From positions 158,235,465 through 158,299,464 of the forward strand of contig CP136068.1 of NCBI GenBank assembly GCA_032622095.1: DNA of 64,000 nucleotides, given 5' to 3'. The DNA is from Siphonodentalium dalli (lineage: Eukaryota > Mollusca > Scaphopoda > Gadilida > Siphonodentaliidae). The notes under the pieces were generated by a model. It ran no database searches. It had not been told where the DNA came from and was given only the letters and a program-made list of their open reading frames with translations. Shown piece by piece: positions 55,721-64,000 of the stretch. Every line of letters starts with the position of its first letter. The stretch's first letter is position 1. Both the position numbers and the translations under genes were made by a program.

Positions 55721-58700
55721 CAGATGTCTTACGAGTTCATGTTGCTTAACGAAGCTTGCTTTACACACGCTGCATACGTGTGGCTTCAGATTATAATGTC
55801 GCTTGTAATGGTACGTCAGGGTCTGTCGCAAGGAGAACCGCTTATCGCACAAATGGCACGCGAACACTCGGTCGTCTGCGTGCGTTCTCATGTGATCTCT
55901 GAGTGATTGTTTCTGTGAGAATTCCTTCCGGCAGATGGCGCATTGGTGCGGTCGTTTTCCAGTATGCGTGTTCATGTGGCGCGTGAGATTGCCTTTTTCT
56001 GTGAACATTCGCAGACAAACGTCGCATTCGAATTCCTTCAGTCCGTGTTGTTTGGTCATATGGCGCCGTAGGCTACCGCCTCCCGGAAATGTCGTACCAC
56101 ACACCCCACAAACGAATACACTCGCGTTGATGTGCGAATTCATGTGCATCTCCATGACGGTCACGGATGGCAGAATCTTTTTGCAAATAACGCACTGCGA
56201 TGGCCCACAACCATCTACATACCTAGGTGCTGGCTCGGACGTATCCATGATGCCAGCACCACCTGTATCGTGATGGTTATGTCCTGAACTCACGTCATTC
56301 AAATGTTTTGCTGATTTTCTCGTGTGATCGTCGGTCGCTCTACCATTTGCTATATCGGCATGCTTGTCGTCGTCATTTAGCGAAACGTCTCCTGTTTTCT
56401 CACTGTTGATCACTGTGACACGGCGTCTGACGTCAGCAGTATCAATCGACATACTATCTACCTTACGGTCATCCTTACATATCACCGCTTCTCTGGTCTC
56501 ATTCTCAATTAAGAAATCTGAAGGGAGTTCAGCTGATTTCGAACCCGGAAGATATTTGATGTCGACTTGGCTCTTGGTCAATGTTTGTTTTTTCCCGATG
56601 GATATCCCATAGAGAACCTCATGTGTCCCGTCGTCGTATTCCCCGTCGTGTGCCCCGTGTCTGACATCATTTGTTCCAAGCTGATTACATATACGCAACG
56701 TATCACCCATCCCTCTCTGTGGATGTCCCTCGTTTTTTCGTGAAGGTGGCTCCTTTCTTGGAATTATTGCTGTGCGAACAGACGCACCGACACCATTTGT
56801 CGGAGTGACATTTTGGTATTGGCCTGATGTCCGCGCCACTTTCGGACTGTTATGTGGGTATTGACCTGATTGCAACGCCTCTTTCTGAGTGACATGTTGG
56901 TATTTACATGGTGTCCATGCCCTTTTCGGAGTGTCACATGGGTGTTGACCTGATTTACATGTACATACCCCATTATGGGTGACCTGTGTGTATTGACAAG
57001 ATTTCCACGCCCCTTTCGGAGCGACATGTGGGTATTGACCTGATTTCCACGCCCCTTGAGTCCATACACCCGTTGTCTTGCCACTGCTGATTCGTTTTGT
57101 GGAATCGCGATAAATAAGTAACAGGTTTGCGAGATTCTTGGGAGAAAGTTTTGATAACTTTGCGAGCTTCTGTGTCGGTGATTTGTTGCTTCTGTTCGCA
57201 TGTAAAACGCTCTCGATCCTCGGATGATTGTTCGAGGCGCATCCAATCAAATTTGAATATAACGCGTTGTTTGTCATCAGTTGAGTCTGCTGCGCTGAAC
57301 CAATCCATAACTGTGGTGCATTTGTCGTCGGTGGAATCCTAGTGTGGGTGTGCACCTTTCGGAATTGTGGAACATTCGCCATCCAAGGCGGGGAGTCGTT
57401 CATGACTAGCAATTGATTCTGAGAGACAACATTCATCATCGGATCTCTTGGTGAGTTGATAATATGCACTTTGGGTGGAAAGACAGTATTGGTCCTTTTC
57501 TGTTTTGGAGCATTAAAGTCCATTGTGTGCGTTTTCATAGGTGCCGCCATACGTACTACCAATGGATACTGATCTGCGTCATGGTTAGATGTTGCTATGT
57601 TGATATTCATCAACTGAGGTTTTGTCGCATGCATTGTGTGATACTCTGACGCATGTCCGTTTGTCCCACGTGAGGCGCTGTAGCCCGTGGCTTGAAACTG
57701 TGCGGTCGCTATTGGTTGTGTTTCAGAAATGTTATACGTCACTTCCGGTTTGATTGTACAGTCATTCACAACTTCAATGGGTTTAGTTGCACATATATTA
57801 CCTAAAATGTCGTGCGACACTGTTGTATTTACCGAACAACTGCCTTCGAGTATGTTGATATTATGTCTTCCTGAAACTGTAACGTTTGAAATTATCTCTA
57901 CGTCCTTTGTTTCATTCGTCCCATCGTCGGTGTTCAGTCGTGTAGGATTATTTCCCTTTATCGACGAACTAGCACGAGATTCCTCAGAGTTCGTATGTAC
58001 GTGTTCAAACTCGGCTTTGGTGTGATTATCTCCCTTTATCGACGAACTAGAATAAGCTTCCTCTGAGTTTGTATGTACGTGTTCAAACTCGGCTTTGGTG
58101 TGATTATCTCCCTTCAATATAATTCCGTCTGCTGTCTCTGAGTTCATTACCATATATCCTGGTTTGACAGGAAACGATCCTTTCGCCAGCGCATCTCCGC
58201 TATCAGCACACATCAGCCGCAACGCATGTAGCCCACCCGAAACAAATGTCCCTGCTCCGCTATCAGCGTCTCCAACTCTCGCCGTAAGTCGCTCGCTCGT
58301 ACTATCTGGACATGCACAATTTCCATCAGGATAAACTATTGAAGTGCTTCGTTTTTGTGAAACTGTATCAGTGGTGTTGCTTGCAGTTCCATCAGGAATG
58401 TTGATTGACTCCCCTTGTAAAGTAGTTGCGTTCGTCATTTCAGCAGGACGCTTTTGGTGGATTGGTCGGCTAGATGTCATTTCCCTTTTCGAATCTACCG
58501 AATGAATTACACGGTCCAATATTCCACCAGTTATGATGATCTTGGGAGAAGATGTTGTGCTATTTATATTACTACCCACTCGGCGTGTAGTCTCTAAACA
58601 TATAGTTTTCTGAGAAAACTGTCCAATATTACATTTGGTCTCTGTGGATGGTGTTTTCTGAGAGCTTTGGTCGCTGGTGAGTTTATGAGGTGAACAGCTT

Positions 58701-58996
58701 GTTGTTAAGGGATATTCGTTTTTAATTCCCGAATAGCCTTTACATTCTAGTCGTGTGTGAGTCTTTATGCTGTCCAGAATTATGTCCATACTCCTAGCCG
58801 GAATAACACCAGTCACGTTGTTTTTATCCTCACACGTTGTAACCTCAGGAGCAGATCCGTTTTGTTGAGAACACTCTCCATCGTTTGCTAATCCGCTATT
58901 CCTCTGATCAGATACGTAACTGCATCCTCCTATATCATCGTTGTTTGGGCCTTCGGGGTGAGGTATACTGTACCAGTTCCATTTCCGGTCGGCCAT
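55667..58996 (-). CDS. C2H2 zinc-finger protein, long, low-complexity N-terminus
   Basis: Predicted protein of 1109 residues from MADRKWNW. The first ~930 residues are hydrophilic, Ser/Thr/Asn-rich and probably disordered. They contain a 2.5-copy repeat around 295-350 (KGDNHTKAEFEHVHTNSEE) and six degenerate ~17-residue repeats at ~640-735 (GAWKSGQYPHV, QSGQYPHNSP). Residues 935-1109 hold five canonical C2H2 fingers (CVICKK..HMNSH, CGVCGT..HMTKQH, CDVCLR..HMNTH, CAICRK..HMRTH, CHLCDK..HYKRH) joined by short linkers such as HTGKRPHQC. A sixth (CSVCKA..HELVRH) lacks the usual last His and could only use a C ten residues on. This points to a nuclear DNA-binding protein of unknown target. The start has a good context (acaagATGG) and follows a splice acceptor (gtttttacag) at 59074; the frame is open up to it, so an upstream coding exon is possible. 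No KRAB, BTB or SCAN domain is seen. Confidence 0.85.
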   Translation of the reverse strand: MADRKWNWYSIPHPEGPNNDDIGGCSYVSDQRNSGLANDGECSQQNGSAPEVTTCEDKNNVTGVIPARSMDIILDSIKTHTRLECKGYSGIKNEYPLTTSCSPHKLTSDQSSQKTPSTETKCNIGQFSQKTICLETTRRVGSNINSTTSSPKIIITGGILDRVIHSVDSKREMTSSRPIHQKRPAEMTNATTLQGESINIPDGTASNTTDTVSQKRSTSIVYPDGNCACPDSTSERLTARVGDADSGAGTFVSGGLHALRLMCADSGDALAKGSFPVKPGYMVMNSETADGIILKGDNHTKAEFEHVHTNSEEAYSSSSIKGDNHTKAEFEHVHTNSEESRASSSIKGNNPTRLNTDDGTNETKDVEIISNVTVSGRHNINILEGSCSVNTTVSHDILGNICATKPIEVVNDCTIKPEVTYNISETQPIATAQFQATGYSASRGTNGHASEYHTMHATKPQLMNINIATSNHDADQYPLVVRMAAPMKTHTMDFNAPKQKRTNTVFPPKVHIINSPRDPMMNVVSQNQLLVMNDSPPWMANVPQFRKVHTHTRIPPTTNAPQLWIGSAQQTQLMTNNALYSNLIGCASNNHPRIESVLHANRSNKSPTQKLAKLSKLSPKNLANLLLIYRDSTKRISSGKTTGVWTQGAWKSGQYPHVAPKGAWKSCQYTQVTHNGVCTCKSGQHPCDTPKRAWTPCKYQHVTQKEALQSGQYPHNSPKVARTSGQYQNVTPTNGVGASVRTAIIPRKEPPSRKNEGHPQRGMGDTLRICNQLGTNDVRHGAHDGEYDDGTHEVLYGISIGKKQTLTKSQVDIKYLPGSKSAELPSDFLIENETREAVICKDDRKVDSMSIDTADVRRRVTVINSEKTGDVSLNDDDKHADIANGRATDDHTRKSAKHLNDVSSGHNHHDTGGAGIMDTSEPAPRYVDGCGPSQCVICKKILPSVTVMEMHMNSHINASVFVCGVCGTTFPGGGSLRRHMTKQHGLKEFECDVCLRMFTEKGNLTRHMNTHTGKRPHQCAICRKEFSQKQSLRDHMRTHADDRVFACHLCDKRFSLRQTLTYHYKRHYNLKPHVCSVCKASFVKQHELVRHLGRSRPNGTRCMPKQSLK

Positions 58997-59073
58997 CTTG
59001 TACTCCTCCGCCGCGCGAAGATCACACGTGAAGTTCGTTTTCAGTGGTTTCTGTTGACAGCTGCTGCAGCTAA
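58997..59073 (-). other. Probable 5' UTR part of the zinc-finger exon
   Basis: On the minus strand, tgtcgtttttacag immediately precedes this segment and fits a 3' splice site, so the upstream ATG at 59092 lies in the intron. The segment has no in-frame stop. Confidence 0.45.
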
Positions 59074-59093
59074 CTGTAAAAACGACAGACAAG

Positions 59094-59171
59094 TTTCATG
59101 TACTATATATAGAGAAACATTCAAGTTTCATGTACTATATATAGAGAAACATTCAAGTTTCATATACTATA
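59094..59171 (+). repeat. 32-bp minisatellite, left part
   Basis: Unit tactatatatagagaaacat + tcaagtttcatg. About 2.5 units, interrupted by the TIR element and continuing at 60029. Confidence 0.9.
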
Positions 59172-60028
59172 CAACCTAAATCTAGTTGGATAAGAAGTTA
59201 TCCAACAGTCAATCAACCGTTGTATGCCCACAGCACCTATCTACGTTGTGTGAAAAGTTGCATGACAATTTTGTTGGATACACTTTTACACAACGTTGCA
59301 TATATATTTACTATACCAACGGTTGTATGTTAATTATACAACGTGTTGGATGAAATTTCACACAGCACTCAATCAACGTTAATTGCCCACAGCACCTATC
59401 TACGTTTATTGAACTGTTGGGTGTTGGGTAGAGTTGGATGACATTTGTTGATTGGAAAGTTTACCCAAACGTTGATTGGAATGTAAAATGGGGCAAGACG
59501 TCGTGGATAGCTTTGCCGGTATAGTATAGCTTTGTTATAGTTATTCTGTGTACGATACACTGATTATGTATGCTTTATGTGTTGAGTGTATGAGTGTACT
59601 ACTTTAGTCAATTTAGGGTAAATTTGTAAACTTCAAAATTTTGCAAATATAAATAAATATACACTCAATACATAAAGCCTACATAATCAGTGTATCGTAC
59701 AAATAATAATTATAACAAAGGTATACTATACCGGCAAAGCTATCCACGACGTCTTGTCCCATTTTCCAGTCGATCAGGAGTCCATCTTGTCCATCTTGTT
59801 TTGAAATATTTGGAGCCAAAACTCGCATGCTCGCCAGCACCGGAAACGCGCTACTATTGGATGATCCGGTCACGTGGCGGTTTTATCCAATCTTGTATGA
59901 AAGTAATACCACAGAAGACGATTCATGCAATCAGTTGTGTAGATCGTACTAAACTGTTGGATAATAAGTACACAACAAATTCGCACCAACGAGTTGTATA
60001 CAACGTTCATCCAACTAGATTTAGGGTG
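59172..60028. mobile_element. TIR element inserted in the minisatellite, TA target duplication
   Basis: 20-bp ends caacctaaatctagttggat and, inverted, atccaactagatttagggtg, flanked by TA (59170-59171, 60029-60030). Removing the element and one TA restores the minisatellite unit tactatatatagag. TA duplication suggests the Tc1/mariner group, but the ends are not of the CAGT type. The interior has a duplicated cccacagcacctatctacgt block and a nested hairpin; no transposase. Confidence 0.8.
59485..59765. repeat. Nested hairpin with 107-bp arms
   Basis: Arms 59485-59591 and 59659-59765 pair nearly throughout (gacgtcgtggatagctttgc with gcaaagctatccacgacgtc; gtacgatacactgattatgt with acataatcagtgtatcgtac) around a 67-base AT-rich spacer. 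Probably a second MITE inside the TIR element. Confidence 0.9.
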
Positions 60029-60215
60029 TATATAGAGAAACATTCAAGTTTAATGTACTATATATAGAGAAACATTCAAGTTTCATGTACTATATATAAT
60101 AGAGAAACATTCAAGTTTCATGTACTATATATAGAGAAACATTCAAGTTGCATGTACTATATATAGAGAAACATTCAAGTTTCGTGTACTATATATAATA
60201 GAGAAATATTCAAGT
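60029..60215 (+). repeat. 32-bp minisatellite, right part
   Basis: Five or six units of tactatatatagagaaacat + tcaagtttcatg; two carry an extra taa (tatataatagag). Confidence 0.9.
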
Positions 60216-60246
60216 CTCGCATCGATGTGATCACATTCACGGTGAG

Positions 60247-60718
60247 GAATCACGTGATTTCGAGTTGATGAGTACCACGCATTCAAAATGGCCGAGACGA
60301 TCGCAAACGCGTACAGAAACGAGGAAAATGGTAATAAACCAGAATAAACTAGGATAATTATATATTACATGGTATGTTGGCAGCTACGAGCATATGTTAT
60401 ACTATTTTTCAAACAAGCTGATACCAAATATGTGCCCAAACTCACAGTTGTGTGTGCTAACATTCTGACCAAATTGTCAGTCGAAGGATTTTCCTAGATG
60501 TATGGTCTTGTGTATTCCACGAACCTCCGACTGGAAACTTTGGTCAGAATGTTATAGAAACTACTGAGTATTCCAGACCAAATAAGGTATCAACTTGTTT
60601 TAAAAATAAACTAGCATATGCTCGTAACAGTCAAAGTCAATTCCTCATATATTATGTTATTGTACGTTTGCACATTTTGAGTGTGTGGTACTCACCAAAC
60701 TCGAAACCACGTGATCCC
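60247..60718. repeat. Large imperfect palindrome, arms about 220 bp
   Basis: Left gaatcacgtgatttcgagtt...gagtaccac pairs with right gtggtactca...aactcgaaaccacgtgat. Inner blocks aacattctgacc and ggtcagaatgtt, and gagcatatgttat and agcatatgctc, also pair. The centre is near 60485-60495. CACGTG E-box-like sequences sit in both ends. A fold-back element or MITE is likely. Confidence 0.8.
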
Positions 60719-60858
60719 CACATTGACATTAGAAACCTTCATACATCCCGATTAACTACCCGAATGGCGTCAAAGAAGATGACATTGCACATTATACCGT
60801 TATTTCAAGATATATGAATAGCATTTACATGTTGCTTTGTACCACATAGTGTTTCAAT

Positions 60859-60966
60859 TTTTGGAGAGCTTTGGTCTATGATATTGGAGAGCTTTGGTCT
60901 ATGATATTGGAGAGCTTTGGTCTATGATATTGGCCCTATTTTTGGAGAGCTTTGGTCTATTATATT
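60859..60966 (+). repeat. 24-bp tandem repeat, four units
   Basis: Unit ttggagagctttggtctatg + atat; the last is separated by ggccctattt. Noncoding. Confidence 0.9.
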
Positions 60967-61015
60967 GGCACTCTGTGATTCACTTGGTAAGGTGCATGGT
61001 GCATTATGTCAAATC

Positions 61016-61110
61016 AAACCGTCCAGCAACGTCGTAGCTGATTCGATTCCCGTAAATCACGGAGCTGGGGGAGGTAACCTCATTCTTGTATCTGGTTCTG
61101 GTATGTTATT
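61016..61110 (+). mobile_element. tRNA-derived SINE fragment
   Basis: cgtagctgattcgattcccg carries a B-box-like gattcgattcc; then cacggagctgggggagg and ttcttgtatctgg parallel 63825-63920. The A-box side is missing. Confidence 0.45.
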
Positions 61111-61850
61111 TCTACGTTCAAGAGAGAATATATACAAACGTTATTACGTTACGTGTTATATCAATTCTGAGTGACATCTTTCCTCGACCATTTAAACTGA
61201 CACGGTCGTGGCCATCTTCGTCCGAAATTTGGTCCGATACCGTCTGATTGAAAAATATTTGCCGGGCCGCCAAAAAATACATATCTCGGAAAATAATAAA
61301 TTTCAAAAATCGATATCTGATCACTCGACCCGAATGAAATAGTTGTTACCCCGGAGCCAAATGAATAGTAATGTGGGAGCGTTAATTGGGATTATGCATA
61401 TTTAATGTACAGCGCATGAAAAGAAAAAGTCAACGAAGTGATCGCAATGTCCATCAAGTTTATTCGGAATTTTCAAATGTGACCCAGACATTCACGAATT
61501 AGGCTTCTTTCAAAGCACAACGGAGAGTCGGCCAATCAGAATCATAAAATAATGAAGATTAATGAATTCGATGTGTGAAATTTAGACAGAGGCGCATATA
61601 ACTATTATTCTCACTCACCCAATTAACGTCCCCTGCACATTATATAGTGTTTCGTGGCAATGATTCGCCTCAGCGTCGTCGCACGGGACGTATAACGCGT
61701 TCTTATTATGACGTCAAAATGGTCTCCTTGGAGTCACCGTGGATAATTATGCTTATTTGATTGTATATATATATATGTGGGGGGGGGGGTTGTGTACATC
61801 TGATTGACGTACACAATAGAATAAAATGTATTGTACATGTTATGTGTTAG
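61111..61850. other. No gene seen
   Basis: AT-rich, with a (TA)n plus G10 tract near 61765-61790 and no coding signal. It ends exactly where the LINE frame opens, after a TAG at 61848. Confidence 0.45.
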
Positions 61851-62849
61851 AACTTTAACTATCTTGGAATTATTCATACAAAATCAGGGTCGTACTCGGG
61901 TGCAAAAAAGACTTCGCTGAATAAAGCAACTAAGGCAATGTATTCCATTATTTCAAAATCGAGAACACACTGCTTGTCAATTAAAAATAACTTTGAATTG
62001 TTTGACGCAAAAGTGTTGCCAATCATGCTGTATTGTTGCGAGGTATGGGGATCAGGGAATAATGATATGTTTGAAGTTATACACAGAACATTTATAAGAC
62101 ATGTTCTCCATCTGAGGTCGTCTACCCCCAATTATATGTTATATGGCGAGAGCGGTAGGCTGCCTATTGAATACACAATCAACTTGCGTATTGTGAAATA
62201 TTGGATGAAAATTAAGAATATGAACCAGAACAGATTTTGCAAACTTTTGTATTTACTATCCCTGAAAGTATGCGATGCTTCGTCAGTGAAATTTCAGTGG
62301 ATAGAAAAAATAAAGAACATCCTAACAGATTGTGGACAGATTCATCTGTGGAACAAGGAGAATATTTCATGTCCAGAAAAATTAACACCATATTTCAAAT
62401 GCAGTTTAAATAGTAAATTCCGAACCATCTGGTTATCTGATATAGAAAATTCTAGCAGAGGTAACACTTATAAGATTTTTAAACATGACATACATTTCGA
62501 AAGATACCTGAACTGTTTGGATACAAAGAATAGAATAACTCTCTGTCAATTCCGAACTAGTAACAACCATCTGCCAATAGAGAAAGGACGTTGGAACGAA
62601 ACAACTGTACTTCGTAGACTGTGTCCCCTGTGCCATAAACGTCAACTTGGAGATGAAATGCATTATTTGATGGAATGTGAATGTTTAGATGAGGCTAGAA
62701 ATCTGTTCATGCTTAAGAAATTTACAAGTATAGAACACGCGACTATTGATATTCTAGACGACATACTAAATTTGAAAGACGTAATTTCCTTACGTAGACT
62801 CTGCTCTTTTATCCGACTAATTAACCTTAAGTTGGATGCCAGTGATTAA
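61851..62849 (+). pseudogene. 5'-truncated LINE: C-terminal part of a non-LTR reverse transcriptase
   Basis: The open frame from 61851 (first Met 61938) reads NFNYLGIIHTKSGSYSGAKK, then NFELFDAKVLPIMLYCCEVW, STPNYMLYGESGRLPIEYTI and a terminal CPLCHKRQLGDEMHYLMECE zinc-knuckle-like motif. These are landmarks of the thumb and C-terminal region of jockey/CR1/L2-type non-LTR retrotransposon polymerases, where YLG, LFD..VLPILLYG-EVW and CPLC..DE.H...EC are typical. The catalytic palm (YxDD) and endonuclease would lie upstream and are absent. About 333 codons remain uninterrupted, so the insertion is fairly young or the piece is dead on arrival without time to decay. It is followed within 20 bases by (GTT)n, plausible as the 3' tail. 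Confidence 0.8.
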
Positions 62850-62857
62850 AGTACATA

Positions 62858-62882
62858 GTTGTGGTTGTTGTTGTTGTTTTAG

Positions 62883-62913
<31 letters not shown>

Positions 62914-62997
62914 GAATGGTGATGATGATGATGACGATGAAGCGATTATGATGGCGACCACATGATAAGTGTTAACAAGAAGGGCGACGACGACGAC

Positions 62998-63030
<33 letters not shown>

Positions 63031-63215
63031 GCTTATGATGATGACGATGATGATGGAACGCTAATGATGATTATGTCGATGATGATGATGATGATGTTCC
63101 AATGATAATGACGACGATGGTGATGACGATGATGACAACAACAACGAAATCGACAACGACGACGAGTACGACGATGATAATGATGATGATGTTGATGAAG
63201 ATGAAGATAGAGGTG
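62858..63215 (+). repeat. (GTT)n followed by (GAT)n/(GAC)n microsatellite
   Basis: 62858-62912 is mostly gttgtt; 62919-63215 is gatgat/gacgac with interruptions. The Met/Thr/Lys-rich open frame at 63102-63344 is the repeat read in frame. Such simple tails are common at LINE 3' ends. Confidence 0.95.
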
Positions 63216-63769
63216 ACGATGAAGACGTTTGGGAGGTCACTGTATATTTTGTATATAAATACTTTTCGTTATTCTGTCCATCTTATGAATATAATTTCGT
63301 TTTCTCAATATCCATTAATGTTATTTAATTGGATCAGAGAATAAAGCAATTCCTATTAAAGACCCTCTATATATTTCAATAAATCGAATGTTATCAAACC
63401 GTCTTGAGTCAAGTTGAGTGTCACTTTATTAGCGTGCCACTACATCAACTAAAAAAAACAGATTTGCGCCTCAATGTGATACAGCCACGGATGGCCTTCG
63501 TTATAGATTATAATTTAGAAATAACAGTTACCAAGTTATGAACATTTTCCCAAGAATATAATAATGGTATAATATAATGATAGTGTCGATGCGATATTAT
63601 CCACAAAACACACATTGTGTGAGCCGAGCGTGCATGTGTTTATATACAGCTCTTAAATAGTGAGCGATAAGCAAATCGAAAAATTTCGGAAGAATATTAG
63701 AATTTCACCACATACGGTACTGTACTGTCTTTTCCTATAAACTACCTATTGTTGCTTCCCCCGATGAAT
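63216..63769. other. No gene seen
   Basis: AT-rich sequence without coding, RNA or repeat features that could be supported. Confidence 0.45.
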
Positions 63770-63771
63770 TG

Positions 63772-63965
63772 TGAATGGAACCAGTCGGTAGAGTGCTTAG
63801 TCTATTGCGCCGTCATAGGCCGTCCAACGCTGACGATGTTGGTTCTACCCCCGACAAGCACGGATTCGTGGTCCACGCTAAGGGGGGGGGGGGGGGTAAT
63901 CAGATTCGTGTATCTGGGAAAGTTTGTCAGTTCCTTTCCGTGGGTCGGTGGTTATTACACACAGT
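63772..63965 (+). mobile_element. tRNA-derived SINE
   Basis: ccagtcggtagagtgctta resembles the tRNA D-arm/A-box; gatgttggttctacccc, about 45 bases on, sits where the B-box should be. A poly-G run (63882-63897) and ttgtcagttcctttccgtgg with gtcggtggtt follow, a tail type met in molluscan SINEs. No target duplication was identified and the 3' end is not clear. Confidence 0.55.
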
Positions 63966-64000
63966 GGAGTGAATTCCCGTTCACTCAAGTTAAATTTACC

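Noticed and set aside
59074-59092. ATG at 59092 (minus) as the zinc-finger start
   Set aside because: It lies within the polypyrimidine/acceptor sequence tgtcgtttttacag; MADRK at 58996 has a better context.
63102-63344. Met/Thr-rich 80-codon frame
   Set aside because: (GAT)n/(GAC)n microsatellite.
63772-63860. Functional tRNA gene
   Set aside because: D-arm-like and B-box-like parts exist but stems do not pair properly; a SINE head is the better reading.

Overview
The window is nuclear DNA from a multicellular animal. Genes are sparse and interrupted by introns, DNA transposon relics, LINE and SINE fragments and large tandem arrays are everywhere, and telomere-type TTAGGG-like repeats are present. 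A B-box/NHL protein family, a tRNA-derived SINE with a mollusc-like tail, and many tandem-repeat-bearing short interspersed elements suggest a lophotrochozoan, most likely a marine mollusc. That assignment is an inference; no mitochondrial or rRNA marker is present.

Four coding regions are supported. Two are paralogous RING-less TRIM-like proteins (B-box, coiled coil, NHL-type beta-propeller) at 10514-12034 and 36069-37610. They lie in two copies of one segmental duplication (about 8160-13540 and 33846-38755) and share putative upstream exons, a 20-bp minisatellite, an upstream TGACT-rich region and downstream piggyBac-like MITEs. The third is a long C2H2 zinc-finger protein on the minus strand (58996-55667). 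The fourth is a frameshifted mobile-element-type protein with EADTR/DTDV motifs and a cysteine-rich CXC-like tail (21852-23515). A 5'-truncated LINE reverse-transcriptase C-terminus lies at 61851-62849.

Layout. 1-8160: dispersed repeats, a 130-bp near-perfect palindrome and a three-copy 143-bp tandem repeat. 8160-13540: duplication copy A. 13540-20600: repeat mosaic with a TIR element in a recognisable empty site, a 97-bp six-copy array and a hairpin. 21852-23515: element gene. 25190-25630: TTAA MITE. 28620-32376: G-rich about 33-bp arrays alternating with a dispersed element, then a Helitron whose unoccupied site is visible elsewhere in the window. 33846-38755: duplication copy B. 38756-46519: a 7.76-kb AT-rich minisatellite of mixed 30/31-bp units. 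46622-50390: further repeat families, including an array with TGACGTCA in most units. 51130-51725: interstitial telomere-like blocks. 51817-52853: second Helitron. 55492-59073: zinc-finger gene. 59094-60718: nested TIR and fold-back elements. 61016-63960: SINE, LINE and microsatellites.

The genes form no operon-like unit. The theme is structural: a gene-bearing duplication whose two copies were remodelled differently by transposon insertion and tandem-array expansion, with pre- and post-insertion states both readable inside the window. Homopolymer G/C tracts and long arrays are places where the assembly itself may be inexact.
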